Numbered from the stretch's first letter, positions 1 through 9,031 are shown. The stretch is 64,000 nt of DNA from an uncultured Phocaeicola sp. (GCA_947626525.1 CANQSM010000001.1:62001-126000), one strand, 5' to 3'. Notes: generated from the sequence alone by a model not told the origin. Translations and numbers: made by a program.

Positions 1-883
1 GATAAGCTGTCAATTCATTTTGAAACTGTATGTCATGCTCCGCTAAATTCTTAATTTCATTTTCCCGTTCACGACGCAATTTCGCACAAACGGGACCCAG
101 CAACCTCATCACCACATTATCCATGATATGATGCCCTTGTATAAACATATATGTATTGTCTGGCGTGACTCCTAATTTTCGCAATTCTCCACGCAATGCA
201 TCAACTTCGTACACGGCAAAGGCATACTCTTTTTCCAACCGTTTTAATTTCCTCTCCACTAATTTCTGCACCCGCTGCAAAGAAATCTCCGGATGGTATA
301 TGTCCACATGATCGAGCTTCACCACATTACAGAAATCTAATAACGAAAACCTACTTAACTTGTGTTTGCGATAGAACCAGATAGACCAGATAAACAACGG
401 GTAAGTAATTTGGGAATATAATCGCATAAAGGCAGGGAAATCAATTACCGGACGGTCGTTTAAGGTAGCCATCACGCATACCTGGTGCAAACTCTCCGCA
501 TAACACTGGTAATTCTCTATGGCATAAGCATACGTGTGAAAAATATACTTGCTATGAATGATACGACGTGATGTATTGGTCGCTCCTTGCAACAGATAAT
601 CGTAATCACTATCGACACAGGCTATCATATTCTGCCCCAATGAACATCCCAACACATTCATCAGTACTGTTTTTTTCCCTTTGGCCAAAGAATGGGAAGA
701 AGGAAGCATGACTTGAAAACAATACTTTTCACTTTCAAACTCACCTAACAGTGTCCGCCAGAAAAAGACATCATCATAACTTTCCACGTACGCTATGATT
801 TTTTTCCGTGTATTTTTAGGCCTCAACTGATTGGCGGCCCCGACATAGAGTGAATTCAGGTTTTCTATTAATCGTTTTCCCAT
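1..883 (-). CDS. DUF4435 (TOPRIM-like) protein, AriB-like, 3' end outside window
   Basis: Not in the ORF track because it runs off the left edge. I read it by translating the reverse strand from the ATG at 883: 294 codons without a stop. The N-terminal part has an acidic motif VESYDD (about residues 32-37), a DSD motif in IACVDSDYDY and a following AIENY motif. These are the conserved acidic positions expected of DUF4435, whose core is related to the TOPRIM nuclease fold. The C-terminal half is helical and basic (VERKLKRLEKEY). The gene begins 30 bp after the stop of the AAA ATPase and is surely co-transcribed with it. In PARIS systems a DUF4435 protein (AriB) is the effector released by an AAA ATPase (AriA); that this pair is a defence system is inference. 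No signal peptide; cytoplasmic. Confidence 0.8.
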   Translation of the reverse strand, partial: MGKRLIENLNSLYVGAANQLRPKNTRKKIIAYVESYDDVFFWRTLLGEFESEKYCFQVMLPSSHSLAKGKKTVLMNVLGCSLGQNMIACVDSDYDYLLQGATNTSRRIIHSKYIFHTYAYAIENYQCYAESLHQVCVMATLNDRPVIDFPAFMRLYSQITYPLFIWSIWFYRKHKLSRFSLLDFCNVVKLDHVDIYHPEISLQRVQKLVERKLKRLEKEYAFAVYEVDALRGELRKLGVTPDNTYMFIQGHHIMDNVVMRLLGPVCAKLRRERENEIKNLAEHDIQFQNELTAY

Positions 884-913
884 GTTTTATTCCCTATATT
901 AAAGACAGAGCAC

Positions 914-1756
914 CTATTCCCCTCCCGAAGGTTCCGTAATGTCACTCACCTCCGTTACAGCATCCAGCCAGCCATTCATAATCACAGCCGGAGAATGGGT
1001 GGTCAGAATAATCTGTACCTTATCATTCAGCTCACGGATTAAAGAGATAAGGCGTTGCTGCCACTCCACGTGCAAGGACACCTCCGGTTCGTCCATAAAC
1101 AATGTAAAGCGCTGATTATCCTGCACAAGGACAGTGAGAAGAATAGCCAATATCTGCTTCTCACCCGAAGAAAGCTGATAAGGATACAAGGTCTCCCCTA
1201 CCTGTTCAAAAGCAATCTCATTGCTTTTGCGCAAAACTTTCTTCCCTGTTTCGCCGAACAGTTCATCAATGATATCCTGAAACTTCTTCTTCGGCAAAGA
1301 CACTTCCGCAGCTTTGGCTTGCGCATCCGGATCTCCGGAAGAAAGCAGTTCGATAATCCGGTTCCCTATATTGACCTGATAATCCAAATAACGCCGTTGT
1401 AATTGGTAAATCTGCCAGTCCAACTCCGTACCGACATTCTTATCCACTATTTTTTCCAACAAATCCGAATGTATCAACGGCCGGTCGAAACTCCGAATGA
1501 CACTAAAACGAATAAAAGTGGCATCCTCAGGAAAGAAAGCCAACCGGACATTCGGTTCTTCCGTACCATTCAGCTCTCCGGAAACCATCAAATTCAGTCG
1601 ATGAATAGACTTATTGAGAATCGTACTCTTCCCTATCCCATTGATACCACTCAAGATATTCACATCCGGACGTAAATCCCATACAATATCCCTGTCTTTG
1701 CGTCCCCACAAAGATTTGATCTCAATACGCTTAATGTAATCCGCTTGCTTTTTCAT
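914..1756 (-). CDS. Small ABC/OLD-like AAA ATPase, AriA-like
   Basis: A 280-residue ATPase with all ABC-class motifs: Walker A GINGIGKST (37-45), signature LSSGEKQ (195-201), Walker B FMDEPE (220-225) and switch histidine in TTHSP (H254). It lacks the long coiled coil of RecF/SMC proteins, having only a short helical insert between Walker A and the signature, so it is close to the AAA_15/AAA_21 type. It is followed after 30 bp by a DUF4435 gene, the gene order of PARIS ariA-ariB. A shine-like AAAGGAG lies ahead of the ATG and a TACCTTTGT -7 box at 1797-1805. It probably senses or transduces a signal by ATP-dependent assembly and controls its neighbour. It could alternatively be a chromosomal housekeeping pair; known AriA proteins are, as I recall, longer. 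Confidence 0.85.
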   Translation of the reverse strand: MKKQADYIKRIEIKSLWGRKDRDIVWDLRPDVNILSGINGIGKSTILNKSIHRLNLMVSGELNGTEEPNVRLAFFPEDATFIRFSVIRSFDRPLIHSDLLEKIVDKNVGTELDWQIYQLQRRYLDYQVNIGNRIIELLSSGDPDAQAKAAEVSLPKKKFQDIIDELFGETGKKVLRKSNEIAFEQVGETLYPYQLSSGEKQILAILLTVLVQDNQRFTLFMDEPEVSLHVEWQQRLISLIRELNDKVQIILTTHSPAVIMNGWLDAVTEVSDITEPSGGE

Positions 1757-1796
1757 GGTAAAACTCCTTTTTTAGACAACACAAGGTGCGATTGCA

Positions 1797-1805
1797 ACAA
1801 AGGTA
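1797..1805 (-). promoter_or_regulatory. Bacteroidetes -7 box for ATPase-DUF4435 operon
   Basis: The reverse strand reads TACCTTTGT, matching TAnnTTTG. It lies about 40 bp upstream of the ATPase ATG. The -33 box is weak (no clear TTTG at 19-20 bp). Confidence 0.55.
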
Positions 1806-1851
1806 GGAATAAAAACCGAAAGAAAAAGAACGAGGTGGAAAAAAATAACCG

Positions 1852-1860
1852 TAACTTTGC
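1852..1860 (+). promoter_or_regulatory. Bacteroidetes -7 box for EamA transporter gene
   Basis: TAACTTTGC fits TAnnTTTG. The ORF-track start for the downstream gene (TTG at 1857) falls inside this box, so the real start must be the ATG at 1890. It is back to back with the ATPase promoter, about 46 bp away. Confidence 0.6.
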
Positions 1861-1889
1861 TGCCCAATAAACCCTATACACATCGCATC

Positions 1890-2879
1890 ATGAAAAGTAA
1901 GAATTGTACCGGACACCTCTGTATGCTGATGGCCAGCATTGCATGGGGATTGATGTCCCCCATCGGAAAAGACATAATGAGTACCGAAGTAACCGCTCTT
2001 TCACTGGCCACTTTCCGTATGGTAGGAGGATCTGTTTGTTTCTGGATTGCCTCCCTGTTTGCCAAACATGAAGAAGTAAAGCCCCACGATTTGATGATGT
2101 TGTTCTTCGCCGCCTTATTTGCCATCGTATTCAATCAGGGAATGTTTATTTTCGGACTCTCACTCACCTCCCCCATCAATGCATCCATCATCACCACCAC
2201 GGCTCCCATCGCTACCATGATTCTGGCAGCCATTTACTTGCACGAGCCTGTCACAGGCAAAAAGGTTTGCGGGGTGTTCCTGGGAGCCATCGGAGCGCTG
2301 ATACTCATCCTTGGCAGTACGGGAAGCGGAGGCAGAAACAGCAGTATATGGGGAGATGTGATGTGTTTCATTGCCCAGATCAGTTTTGCTGCCTACCTGA
2401 CATTCTTCAAGAATCTGGTAACCAAGTACAAGCCTATTACCTGCATGAAATGGATGTTTACCTATGCGGCCATGTGTTTCATACCTTTCTCTTATAGGGA
2501 AGTTTCCGTTTTGCCTTTCGGAGAGATACCTGCCGGCACTTGGGGCGAAATCGCTTTCGTGATAGTCGGTGCCACTTTTATGACATTCCTATTGCTGATG
2601 TTTGCCCAAAAGATATTGCGCCCTACCGTGCTGAGTATGTACAACTACACCCAACCTATCGTAGCTTCCATCGTATCCGTGCTTATCGGTCTGGGCGCTT
2701 TCGGATGGCCGAAAGGAGTGGCAGCAGTACTGGTATTCGCCGGAGTCTACTTGGTCACCCAAAGCAAATCCCGTGCACAAATGTTACAGGAGACAATCCC
2801 AAACACACCCGCTTTCCACGGCAGGGCTTCCTTAAAAAGAGACTCCGACGAGGATGAAAGGAAAAAAGAGACCGAATAA
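1890..2879 (+). CDS. EamA/DMT-superfamily transporter
   Basis: About 329 residues from the ATG at 1890; the track's 340-aa version uses a TTG that sits in the promoter. The protein is a string of about ten hydrophobic segments arranged as two five-helix EamA halves (first half ending near the short loop around TGSGGRNSS). Motifs such as ITTTAPIATMILAAIYLHEP and YNYTQPIVASIVSVLIG are typical of the drug/metabolite transporter repeats. The C-terminus is a charged cytoplasmic tail (RDSDEDERKKETE). It probably exports a metabolite or amino acid across the inner membrane; the substrate cannot be read from sequence. The helicase gene follows after 45 bp on the same strand. Confidence 0.88.
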   Translation: MKSKNCTGHLCMLMASIAWGLMSPIGKDIMSTEVTALSLATFRMVGGSVCFWIASLFAKHEEVKPHDLMMLFFAALFAIVFNQGMFIFGLSLTSPINASIITTTAPIATMILAAIYLHEPVTGKKVCGVFLGAIGALILILGSTGSGGRNSSIWGDVMCFIAQISFAAYLTFFKNLVTKYKPITCMKWMFTYAAMCFIPFSYREVSVLPFGEIPAGTWGEIAFVIVGATFMTFLLLMFAQKILRPTVLSMYNYTQPIVASIVSVLIGLGAFGWPKGVAAVLVFAGVYLVTQSKSRAQMLQETIPNTPAFHGRASLKRDSDEDERKKETE

Positions 2880-2924
2880 GGACGAACGTCTTAATCTTCA
2901 CACTTTAAACATATCATACGAAAC

Positions 2925-4826
2925 ATGCCTTCATCTTCCTTGTCTGTCCTGCAGCGGCAATACGAATTACTGGAAATAGAATATAACCACGAAAAAGAAC
3001 TATTCCTGCAAGAGAACGATCGGATGGGACTGGACCGAAAAGTACGCAAAGGCATCTGCTGGTATCCGTTGTCGGTAGGCTCCAGCTACTACAACTCACT
3101 CAATCAACTGGTCGTAGAAGTATCTCGTACCGACCATCTTGACGAAGAACATCAGTTCGAATTCGGACGTCCTGTCCAGTTTTTCAATCTGGATGTAGAA
3201 CAAAGTGCCCACCGTTATCTACCTTTTACGGCTACCGTCAACTATGTAAAAGACAACCACATGGTGGTCATCCTGCCCGGAACCGATGCGCTTCACGCGC
3301 TGCGTGACGCCGAACGCCTCGGCATCCAATTGGGATTCGATGAGAATGTATTCAAATTAATGTTCGCTTCGCTAAAAGCTGCCCTAAACGATACGGACGG
3401 ACGACTGGCCGAGTTACGCGAAATATTCCATGGCCCGCGTCCGGCTACGGAACTGTCGTTTGCTCCGATCCGCTTTCCTTGGCTGAACGCTTCGCAGGAA
3501 CAGGCTGTAAACAAAGTGCTCCGAGCCAAAGATGTGGCCATCGTACACGGCCCTCCGGGAACCGGTAAAACAACCACTCTGGTAGAAGCCATTTACGAAA
3601 CGCTGCACCGGGAAAGTCAGGTATTGGTCTGTGCACAAAGCAACATGGCTGTCGACTGGATTTCGGAAAAGCTCGTAGACCGAGGTATTCCTGTACTGCG
3701 TATAGGCAATCCGGTACGGGTAAACGATAAAATGCTCTCTTTTACTTACGAGCACCGCTTCGAGGCACACCCCGACTATCCCTTGTTGCACAGCATACGC
3801 CGTACCATACGCCAATTGTATGAAATCCGGCAGAAAGGCTCATCGGAAAGCATCCGCAAAAAGATTCATTCCCTGCGTGACCGGGCCGACGATTTGGAGA
3901 TACGTATCCATGAAGCGCTTTTCAGTGAAGCACGTGTAGTAGCCTGTACCCTGTCCGGTGCCGCCAACAAACAGCTTTTCCGACAACACTTCGACACTCT
4001 GTTCATCGATGAGGCGGCCCAGGCACTCGAAGCCGCTTGCTGGATTGCCATCCGCAAGGCCCATCGGGTCATCCTGGCCGGCGACCATTGCCAACTTCCG
4101 CCCGTCGTCACCAGCTATGAAGCGTTAAAAGGAGGACTGGGCACAACTCTGATGCAACGTATCGTAAAGAACAAGCCGGAGTGCGTCTCCCTGCTCCGGA
4201 TTCAATACCGGATGAACGATACGATCATGCGTTTTTCGTCCGAATGGTTCTATCAAGGACATGTGCAATCGGCACCGGAAGTCAAGCACCGAGGCATATT
4301 GGACTACGACACCCCCATCGTATGGGTCAATACGGAAGAGCTCGAAGGCAAGGAAGAATTCGTGGAAAGAGGATCCGGACGCATAAACAAAAGCGAGGCC
4401 GAACTCACCATGCACTACTTGGAAGCATATCTCACCCGCATCGGAAAACAACGCATCCTGGAAGAACGGATAGACATCGGTGTCATTTCCCCCTATCAGG
4501 CACAAGTCCACTATCTGCGCCAGCTGTTACGGAAACATCCTTTCTTCTCTCCATACAGACAACTGATTTCCGTCAATACCGTCGACGGTTTCCAAGGACA
4601 AGAACGGGACGTTATCCTTATCAGCCTGGTTCGGGCCAACGAAAACGGGAACATCGGCTTCCTCAATGACTTGCGGCGAATGAATGTAGCCATGACACGG
4701 GCCCGCATGAAGCTGATCATCTTAGGAGACGCGTCCACGCTCACCCGACATCCCTTCTACCGACAACTGTATGAATACGCCTTTTCAGCCAGCCGAACAA
4801 ATACCGGCAAGCTTTCCGGCGAATAG
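2925..4826 (+). CDS. SF1 DNA/RNA helicase, IGHMBP2/Dna2-like (AAA_11/AAA_12)
   Basis: A 633-residue superfamily 1B helicase. An N-terminal beta-barrel-like region (to about 190) precedes the motor. Visible motifs: Walker A GPPGTGKTTT (about 209), Walker B/DEAA in FIDEAAQ (about 362), motif III AGDHCQLPP, motif V in VDGFQGQERD (about 553) and motif VI in NVAMTRAR (about 590). This order is that of IGHMBP2/UPF1-like helicases, widespread single-copy genes in Bacteroides, with a likely role in nucleic-acid unwinding or repair. Its last 70 bp overlap the end of the convergent esterase gene. Cytoplasmic. Confidence 0.92.
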   Translation: MPSSSLSVLQRQYELLEIEYNHEKELFLQENDRMGLDRKVRKGICWYPLSVGSSYYNSLNQLVVEVSRTDHLDEEHQFEFGRPVQFFNLDVEQSAHRYLPFTATVNYVKDNHMVVILPGTDALHALRDAERLGIQLGFDENVFKLMFASLKAALNDTDGRLAELREIFHGPRPATELSFAPIRFPWLNASQEQAVNKVLRAKDVAIVHGPPGTGKTTTLVEAIYETLHRESQVLVCAQSNMAVDWISEKLVDRGIPVLRIGNPVRVNDKMLSFTYEHRFEAHPDYPLLHSIRRTIRQLYEIRQKGSSESIRKKIHSLRDRADDLEIRIHEALFSEARVVACTLSGAANKQLFRQHFDTLFIDEAAQALEAACWIAIRKAHRVILAGDHCQLPPVVTSYEALKGGLGTTLMQRIVKNKPECVSLLRIQYRMNDTIMRFSSEWFYQGHVQSAPEVKHRGILDYDTPIVWVNTEELEGKEEFVERGSGRINKSEAELTMHYLEAYLTRIGKQRILEERIDIGVISPYQAQVHYLRQLLRKHPFFSPYRQLISVNTVDGFQGQERDVILISLVRANENGNIGFLNDLRRMNVAMTRARMKLIILGDASTLTRHPFYRQLYEYAFSASRTNTGKLSGE

Positions 4827-6229
4827 ACATGCGCTCCTTCATGATAATGATACACAATACTCCCCTCCTCATACACGGCATTCAACTCCGGTTCTTTCTC
4901 CTCCATCACCAGTCCTTTCCTGCCTAACAACTCATAGACCGGAGTTGCGCCCCGCGCACAGATGACAGCTCCTTTCGGATCGCTCCATAAATCCTCCGCA
5001 CCGGCAGTAATAAACAAGGTACGCGGAGCAAGCAAAGCAATGAAAGCATGCACATCTATTTTCAGATTAGCCACCTTACGGGGTAGATAATTCCCCTCTT
5101 CCAATGCCCCGCAATACTTCATCATGTTACCGGCGAACCAATAATAAGGAATAAATTCAAGATCCTCTCCAAAATGACGATGCACCGGCGTCACTCCCAA
5201 ACAGCCGGAGCAACCTGCATACACAACATATATGCGCGAATCGAACACGGCAGCGATGATAGCTGTTTTCCCTAATCGGGAGAAACCAATCACACCACAT
5301 TTATCCGTGTCAATCTGTTCTGATTCCGTCTCCTCCAGACGGTCTATCAGACGACTTACGCCCCATGCCCAGGCACGCAGCGTTCCCCAATCCTGAGGCT
5401 TACGCCAGTTCCCTTTATTGACCAGTCCTATCAGGTAATCGCTTAAAAAGGCACCATGGTCAGGTTGCAGAGCCTGATGATCAAATTCCAGATATCCCCA
5501 TCCCTGTTCAAAAAACGCTTTCTTAAATTCCTGACGGCACTCTCCGATATGAATCATAACCGGAACCTTTTTCCCCTTCTTAAGACCAACGGGCAACCAC
5601 AATCTGGCCTTAATCAGCGGCACATGCTTTATTTCCGGGAACAAGGAAGTATTGATACTCCCCACCATCTCCTTGCAGACAGACAAGCCACATACCGAAT
5701 CCTGAATTTCACGCACATTGACCTGCCAACTGACAGACAAGTTCTTGGCCTCCTCCGGAACATACCCCCAAATATCTTCCTGGCATCTTTCCAACAATTC
5801 CGGATATCGCTTGTTCCACCACAACTCCGGCGTATCAATAACCGTACCGTCCTCAGCCCGAAGCAAATCTATCGGCTCATACGTACCCGCCCGCTCTTCC
5901 TTGTAATTGCTCCACAATCCCCAATCCGTACGGAAGAAGTAAAGGTTCTTGGGAGACCCTTCGCCATATTCTTCCGTGTCGGCCCAACCATACGGACTGT
6001 CTGAAAGGGAATCGGGATAACGGGGAGTTGTCCCTTTCGGACGATTCGGATCCATACGGGTTGAAGGAAGCGCAGGCAATTGGATTCCTAACTGTTCCAA
6101 CATTTGCTCCTTATGCGTGTTTTTGGCAAGACTATCCGGAGGATAAGCAGGAAATTTAGTTTGAGCCATTATAGAAAAGCAACTTCCAGCCATAAAAAGG
6201 AGTGACGCAATTTTAGATATGGGGGTCAT
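4757..6229 (-). CDS. CE15-like (glucuronoyl esterase family) secreted alpha/beta hydrolase
   Basis: 490 residues with an N-terminal signal peptide (cleavage near IMAQ). The core has the CE15 layout: nucleophile serine in GFSRLGK (about 317; the family norm is GCSRxGK), the downstream GCSGCLG...RHFGED segment that lines the pocket, an acidic residue in GAEDLWSDPKG (about 413) and the catalytic histidine in EGAHVY (about 465). CE15 enzymes cleave esters of (4-O-methyl-)glucuronic acid linking xylan to lignin; several bacterial members have other or unknown substrates, so the exact ester is uncertain. It lies 120 bp downstream of the thioredoxin gene, probably with its own weak promoter, and overlaps the helicase gene tail to tail. 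Confidence 0.8.
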   Translation of the reverse strand: MTPISKIASLLFMAGSCFSIMAQTKFPAYPPDSLAKNTHKEQMLEQLGIQLPALPSTRMDPNRPKGTTPRYPDSLSDSPYGWADTEEYGEGSPKNLYFFRTDWGLWSNYKEERAGTYEPIDLLRAEDGTVIDTPELWWNKRYPELLERCQEDIWGYVPEEAKNLSVSWQVNVREIQDSVCGLSVCKEMVGSINTSLFPEIKHVPLIKARLWLPVGLKKGKKVPVMIHIGECRQEFKKAFFEQGWGYLEFDHQALQPDHGAFLSDYLIGLVNKGNWRKPQDWGTLRAWAWGVSRLIDRLEETESEQIDTDKCGVIGFSRLGKTAIIAAVFDSRIYVVYAGCSGCLGVTPVHRHFGEDLEFIPYYWFAGNMMKYCGALEEGNYLPRKVANLKIDVHAFIALLAPRTLFITAGAEDLWSDPKGAVICARGATPVYELLGRKGLVMEEKEPELNAVYEEGSIVYHYHEGAHVYSPESLPVFVRLAEKAYSYSCR

Positions 6230-6265
6230 AGCGCAATTTTTTAGTATTCCCGACTAAGATAAGTT

Positions 6266-6273
6266 CAAAATTA
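6266..6273 (-). promoter_or_regulatory. Possible -7 box for CE15-like gene
   Basis: The reverse strand reads TAATTTTG (TAnnTTTG), 37 bp upstream of the ATG. No good -33 box is visible, so this is weak. Confidence 0.3.
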
Positions 6274-6349
6274 TAAAATCTTACAACCTGAGAGGCGCAC
6301 ATTCATTAAAAAGAGAGAAAATATTTACTCCATCACACAAGGTATAAAA

Positions 6350-7456
6350 TCAATGCCCTTTCATGGAACCTTCCAGCTGACCTATCGGAGTCCCGATAAA
6401 GAAGAAATTGTTCACCGGCATTTCCGGCAACAGACTGCGAAGAAATTTCGCCGCACGCTGCCTTACGGCTTCATCCTTCGTAGGGAACATAGCCGAAAAG
6501 TTCAACATCAATGAATTACGCTCCTCTTCCGGTAGATTTTTCATCTCCTTTTGGCAAAAATCCAAATAAGCGTTGAGGTCCCCTTTGGCGTGACATTCAA
6601 TGAACTCACACGCCTTTGCATACGTTTCCAACTTGTCCAGCTCCGCCAATCCCTTCTTTATGGCCAGATAATCCGCTTCGTCATAAGGAACATATCCGCA
6701 TAAGTAGTCAATCACTTGCCTCTTATACAACTGGTCAATTTGTTTGGCTATGGCCTCTTTTACCGTTTCATCGAATTCGTCGCGGTGAGCGATCATAAAC
6801 TTGGCGGTTTCAGCTAACGGCGTATCCGTATACGTCATATAGATGAAGAGATTTTCCGCTTTCAACCTCTCTTTATCGCTCAAGTTCTCGAAATAACCGT
6901 TCACCATCTCCGTTACTTCTTTCATTTTAACTTCATCCGTTCCACGGCTCCTCTGTGCTTCCTGCTTTTTCAATCCGGCATAAGAAGAAATCAAATCAGC
7001 CGTCCGTTCTCCGCTTTCGTAGCGTTGTTTCAAACGTTCCGGCGTTTTCTCCGGGTCAGCAATACGGTCGATATCATTCACGAAAGCCCATCCGTCGGGA
7101 TTGCCTCCCTCTTTCGTCCCCAACACCTTTTCATTCGCATCCAGCACGATAAAGGTAGGATAAGCCTTGACGGCATGTTTTCGAGCCAGCTCTTTCCCTT
7201 CTTTCTCCGCATTTACCTTCAAGCAGACAAACTTCGCATTGAAATAATCGCCCACCTCTTTCTGTGGAAACACTTGGTTCATCATCATCTTGCAAGGGCC
7301 GCACCAATCGGTGTAAAAGTCCAAGAACAACATTTTGTCTTCCGCCTTGGCAGCGGCTACCGCCTCCTCATAGGTGATATGACGGAAATCAGTCTGAGCC
7401 GCGCACGGCAAGGCCGCCATCGCGACCATTGCCACAAATAGATTCTTTTTCATCAT
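6350..7456 (-). CDS. Secreted thioredoxin-fold protein with helical C-terminal domain
   Basis: I prefer the ATG at 7456 (MMKKNLFVAM...) over the track start at 7483 because it begins directly with a signal peptide (ending near PCAAQ). A thioredoxin domain follows with the redox motif WCGPCK (about residues 48-53) and the cis-proline in AYPTF. The remaining 220 residues are charged and helical with no motif I recognise. Thioredoxin-fold proteins commonly close SusCD loci that also hold DUF4843 and PKD-like lipoproteins; a periplasmic role in reducing or handling disulfide-containing cargo is inference. It is the last gene of the sigma-controlled operon, 24-51 bp after the PKD-like gene. Confidence 0.85.
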   Translation of the reverse strand: MMKKNLFVAMVAMAALPCAAQTDFRHITYEEAVAAAKAEDKMLFLDFYTDWCGPCKMMMNQVFPQKEVGDYFNAKFVCLKVNAEKEGKELARKHAVKAYPTFIVLDANEKVLGTKEGGNPDGWAFVNDIDRIADPEKTPERLKQRYESGERTADLISSYAGLKKQEAQRSRGTDEVKMKEVTEMVNGYFENLSDKERLKAENLFIYMTYTDTPLAETAKFMIAHRDEFDETVKEAIAKQIDQLYKRQVIDYLCGYVPYDEADYLAIKKGLAELDKLETYAKACEFIECHAKGDLNAYLDFCQKEMKNLPEEERNSLMLNFSAMFPTKDEAVRQRAAKFLRSLLPEMPVNNFFFIGTPIGQLEGSMKGH

Positions 7457-7507
7457 ATTGTCAGTTTTCTTATAAAACATCAATGAATGGAGTGTATTCC
7501 GTCACAA

Positions 7508-9031
7508 TCAGTCGGTCAACGGAAAACTATCACCTCCGTAACCTTGGAAAGACTGCGACGCATAGCGCACGCTTTTCACCTTTCCGGTTCCGCTCACGCT
7601 CTTCTCCGGTTGCCCATCGGGAAGTCCCCCAAGCATATTGTAAAAATAAAGATGGTAATCGGATCCCCCTTTCGAGGTTCCTACAATCAAATAGTCCATA
7701 TTCCACATCATACCGTACATGCCCATATACTGGTTAGAGACATATTGTATCGTTTCATCGGCAGGTATGCCGGACAAGGGCATAGATACCTCCTCTCCCG
7801 TATTCCAATCGTACCCATACAGTTTGTTTCCGTCCACACAGTAAATCCATGTGGCATCCGGCCCGTTTACACTTATCAGCTCCGCTTTCGCCAGACAGGA
7901 AGAAGGAGATACCGCACTCAACTCCGAAACCACCCCATCAGAGCCTACGGTGTAGACCGCACGCGCCTTTGTCTCCTTATCCTGCATGACAAAACAGGAA
8001 ACTCCCCCACTGACATAACTTGTCCCGGCCGCAACACACTCGTATGCGGACATATCGACCGGTATACCCTCGGCATCCGTGGCCTCTGTCACACCTCCGT
8101 TATAATCCACCAAATAGAACCTCGAACCGGATTCATCCCACCAAACTATGTAGTAACAATTCGAATCTCCCCAAGCGAGATGGACACTTCCTCCGGTAGC
8201 CATCCCGGGAATGCCGTACTTTCCACTCCCCTTGGAGCTATCACCCATGTCACCGGCATAATTGCTCCTCATTCCTCTATTCGAAAGATAATAAACGCTC
8301 CACACGCCATGCACCACCGCATAAGGCTGTTCGTCAGCCTCCATCTCGCCATAAAGCAGGTTGGTACGGTCGAAAAACCGTTTCAGATCCGTTGTCCTGA
8401 ACATATTGATGTCTCCCGATTGGGATATCACGCTCAGCAGATGATCGTATTTCATACAATTGTCATCCGTATCGATGTACCAATGATTGTATGCTATGGA
8501 CAAATTGCGGGGCTTTCCCTGCATGGGTCCACCGTCCCGCACCTTACTCAACAAATTCTCGTTCAACATCCCGTCTTCCTGCCACAAGTCCACGTCCGTA
8601 TTTCCGTCATCCGTTTCTTTCAATATGTAAAAGCCTTGCGAGAACAGGGTGGTAACCAGCACATCGGCCGTCCGGCTTACCGTATATCCATTTTCAATGG
8701 CCGTCACTTCCAACTTCAATATATATTCGCCCGGAGCCAGATTTACCTCATAAGAAAGGTTCCGCTCCTCTCCTATGACCTCCGGCTGAATCAAATCGCC
8801 ATTACTGTCCTGCTCAGGTACGATAGACCACTTGTACGCAAGTTCCGGGTATCCGCTTTCGATAGCAGGAGTAACTTCCAGTTTCTTTCCCGAATAAGAA
8901 ACGACCGGCGCCAACTCTCCAAAATCATCGATGACGATCTCCTCTATATAACCTCCCACGGAACTATCGTCATTAAAGCAAGCGCTCAACAAACAAGCGC
9001 CCATTATCATAGTCATTAATTCTTTTCTCAT
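7508..9031 (-). CDS. PKD-like family surface lipoprotein
   Basis: 507 residues with a lipoprotein signal (lipobox LLSAC near residue 18) followed by a short acidic stretch, typical of surface-exported Bacteroides lipoproteins. Residues about 40-140 form an Ig/PKD-like domain (PELAYKWSIVP, NLAPGEYILKLEVT). The rest looks like a beta-propeller-type domain of short repeated strands. In this position, downstream of SusD and a DUF4843 gene, such proteins are accessory outer-membrane lipoproteins of the SusCD importer. The large plus-strand ORF at 7487-9019 is its shadow. Confidence 0.82.
   Translation of the reverse strand: MRKELMTMIMGACLLSACFNDDSSVGGYIEEIVIDDFGELAPVVSYSGKKLEVTPAIESGYPELAYKWSIVPEQDSNGDLIQPEVIGEERNLSYEVNLAPGEYILKLEVTAIENGYTVSRTADVLVTTLFSQGFYILKETDDGNTDVDLWQEDGMLNENLLSKVRDGGPMQGKPRNLSIAYNHWYIDTDDNCMKYDHLLSVISQSGDINMFRTTDLKRFFDRTNLLYGEMEADEQPYAVVHGVWSVYYLSNRGMRSNYAGDMGDSSKGSGKYGIPGMATGGSVHLAWGDSNCYYIVWWDESGSRFYLVDYNGGVTEATDAEGIPVDMSAYECVAAGTSYVSGGVSCFVMQDKETKARAVYTVGSDGVVSELSAVSPSSCLAKAELISVNGPDATWIYCVDGNKLYGYDWNTGEEVSMPLSGIPADETIQYVSNQYMGMYGMMWNMDYLIVGTSKGGSDYHLYFYNMLGGLPDGQPEKSVSGTGKVKSVRYASQSFQGYGGDSFPLTD

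Noticed and set aside
1857-1889. TTG start for the EamA transporter
   Set aside because: It lies inside the -7 promoter box; ATG at 1890 is used.
7487-9019. 510-aa plus-strand ORF
   Set aside because: Exact shadow of the PKD-like lipoprotein gene; sequence is low-complexity Ile/Arg/His-rich without domains, while the minus strand has lipobox and family features.
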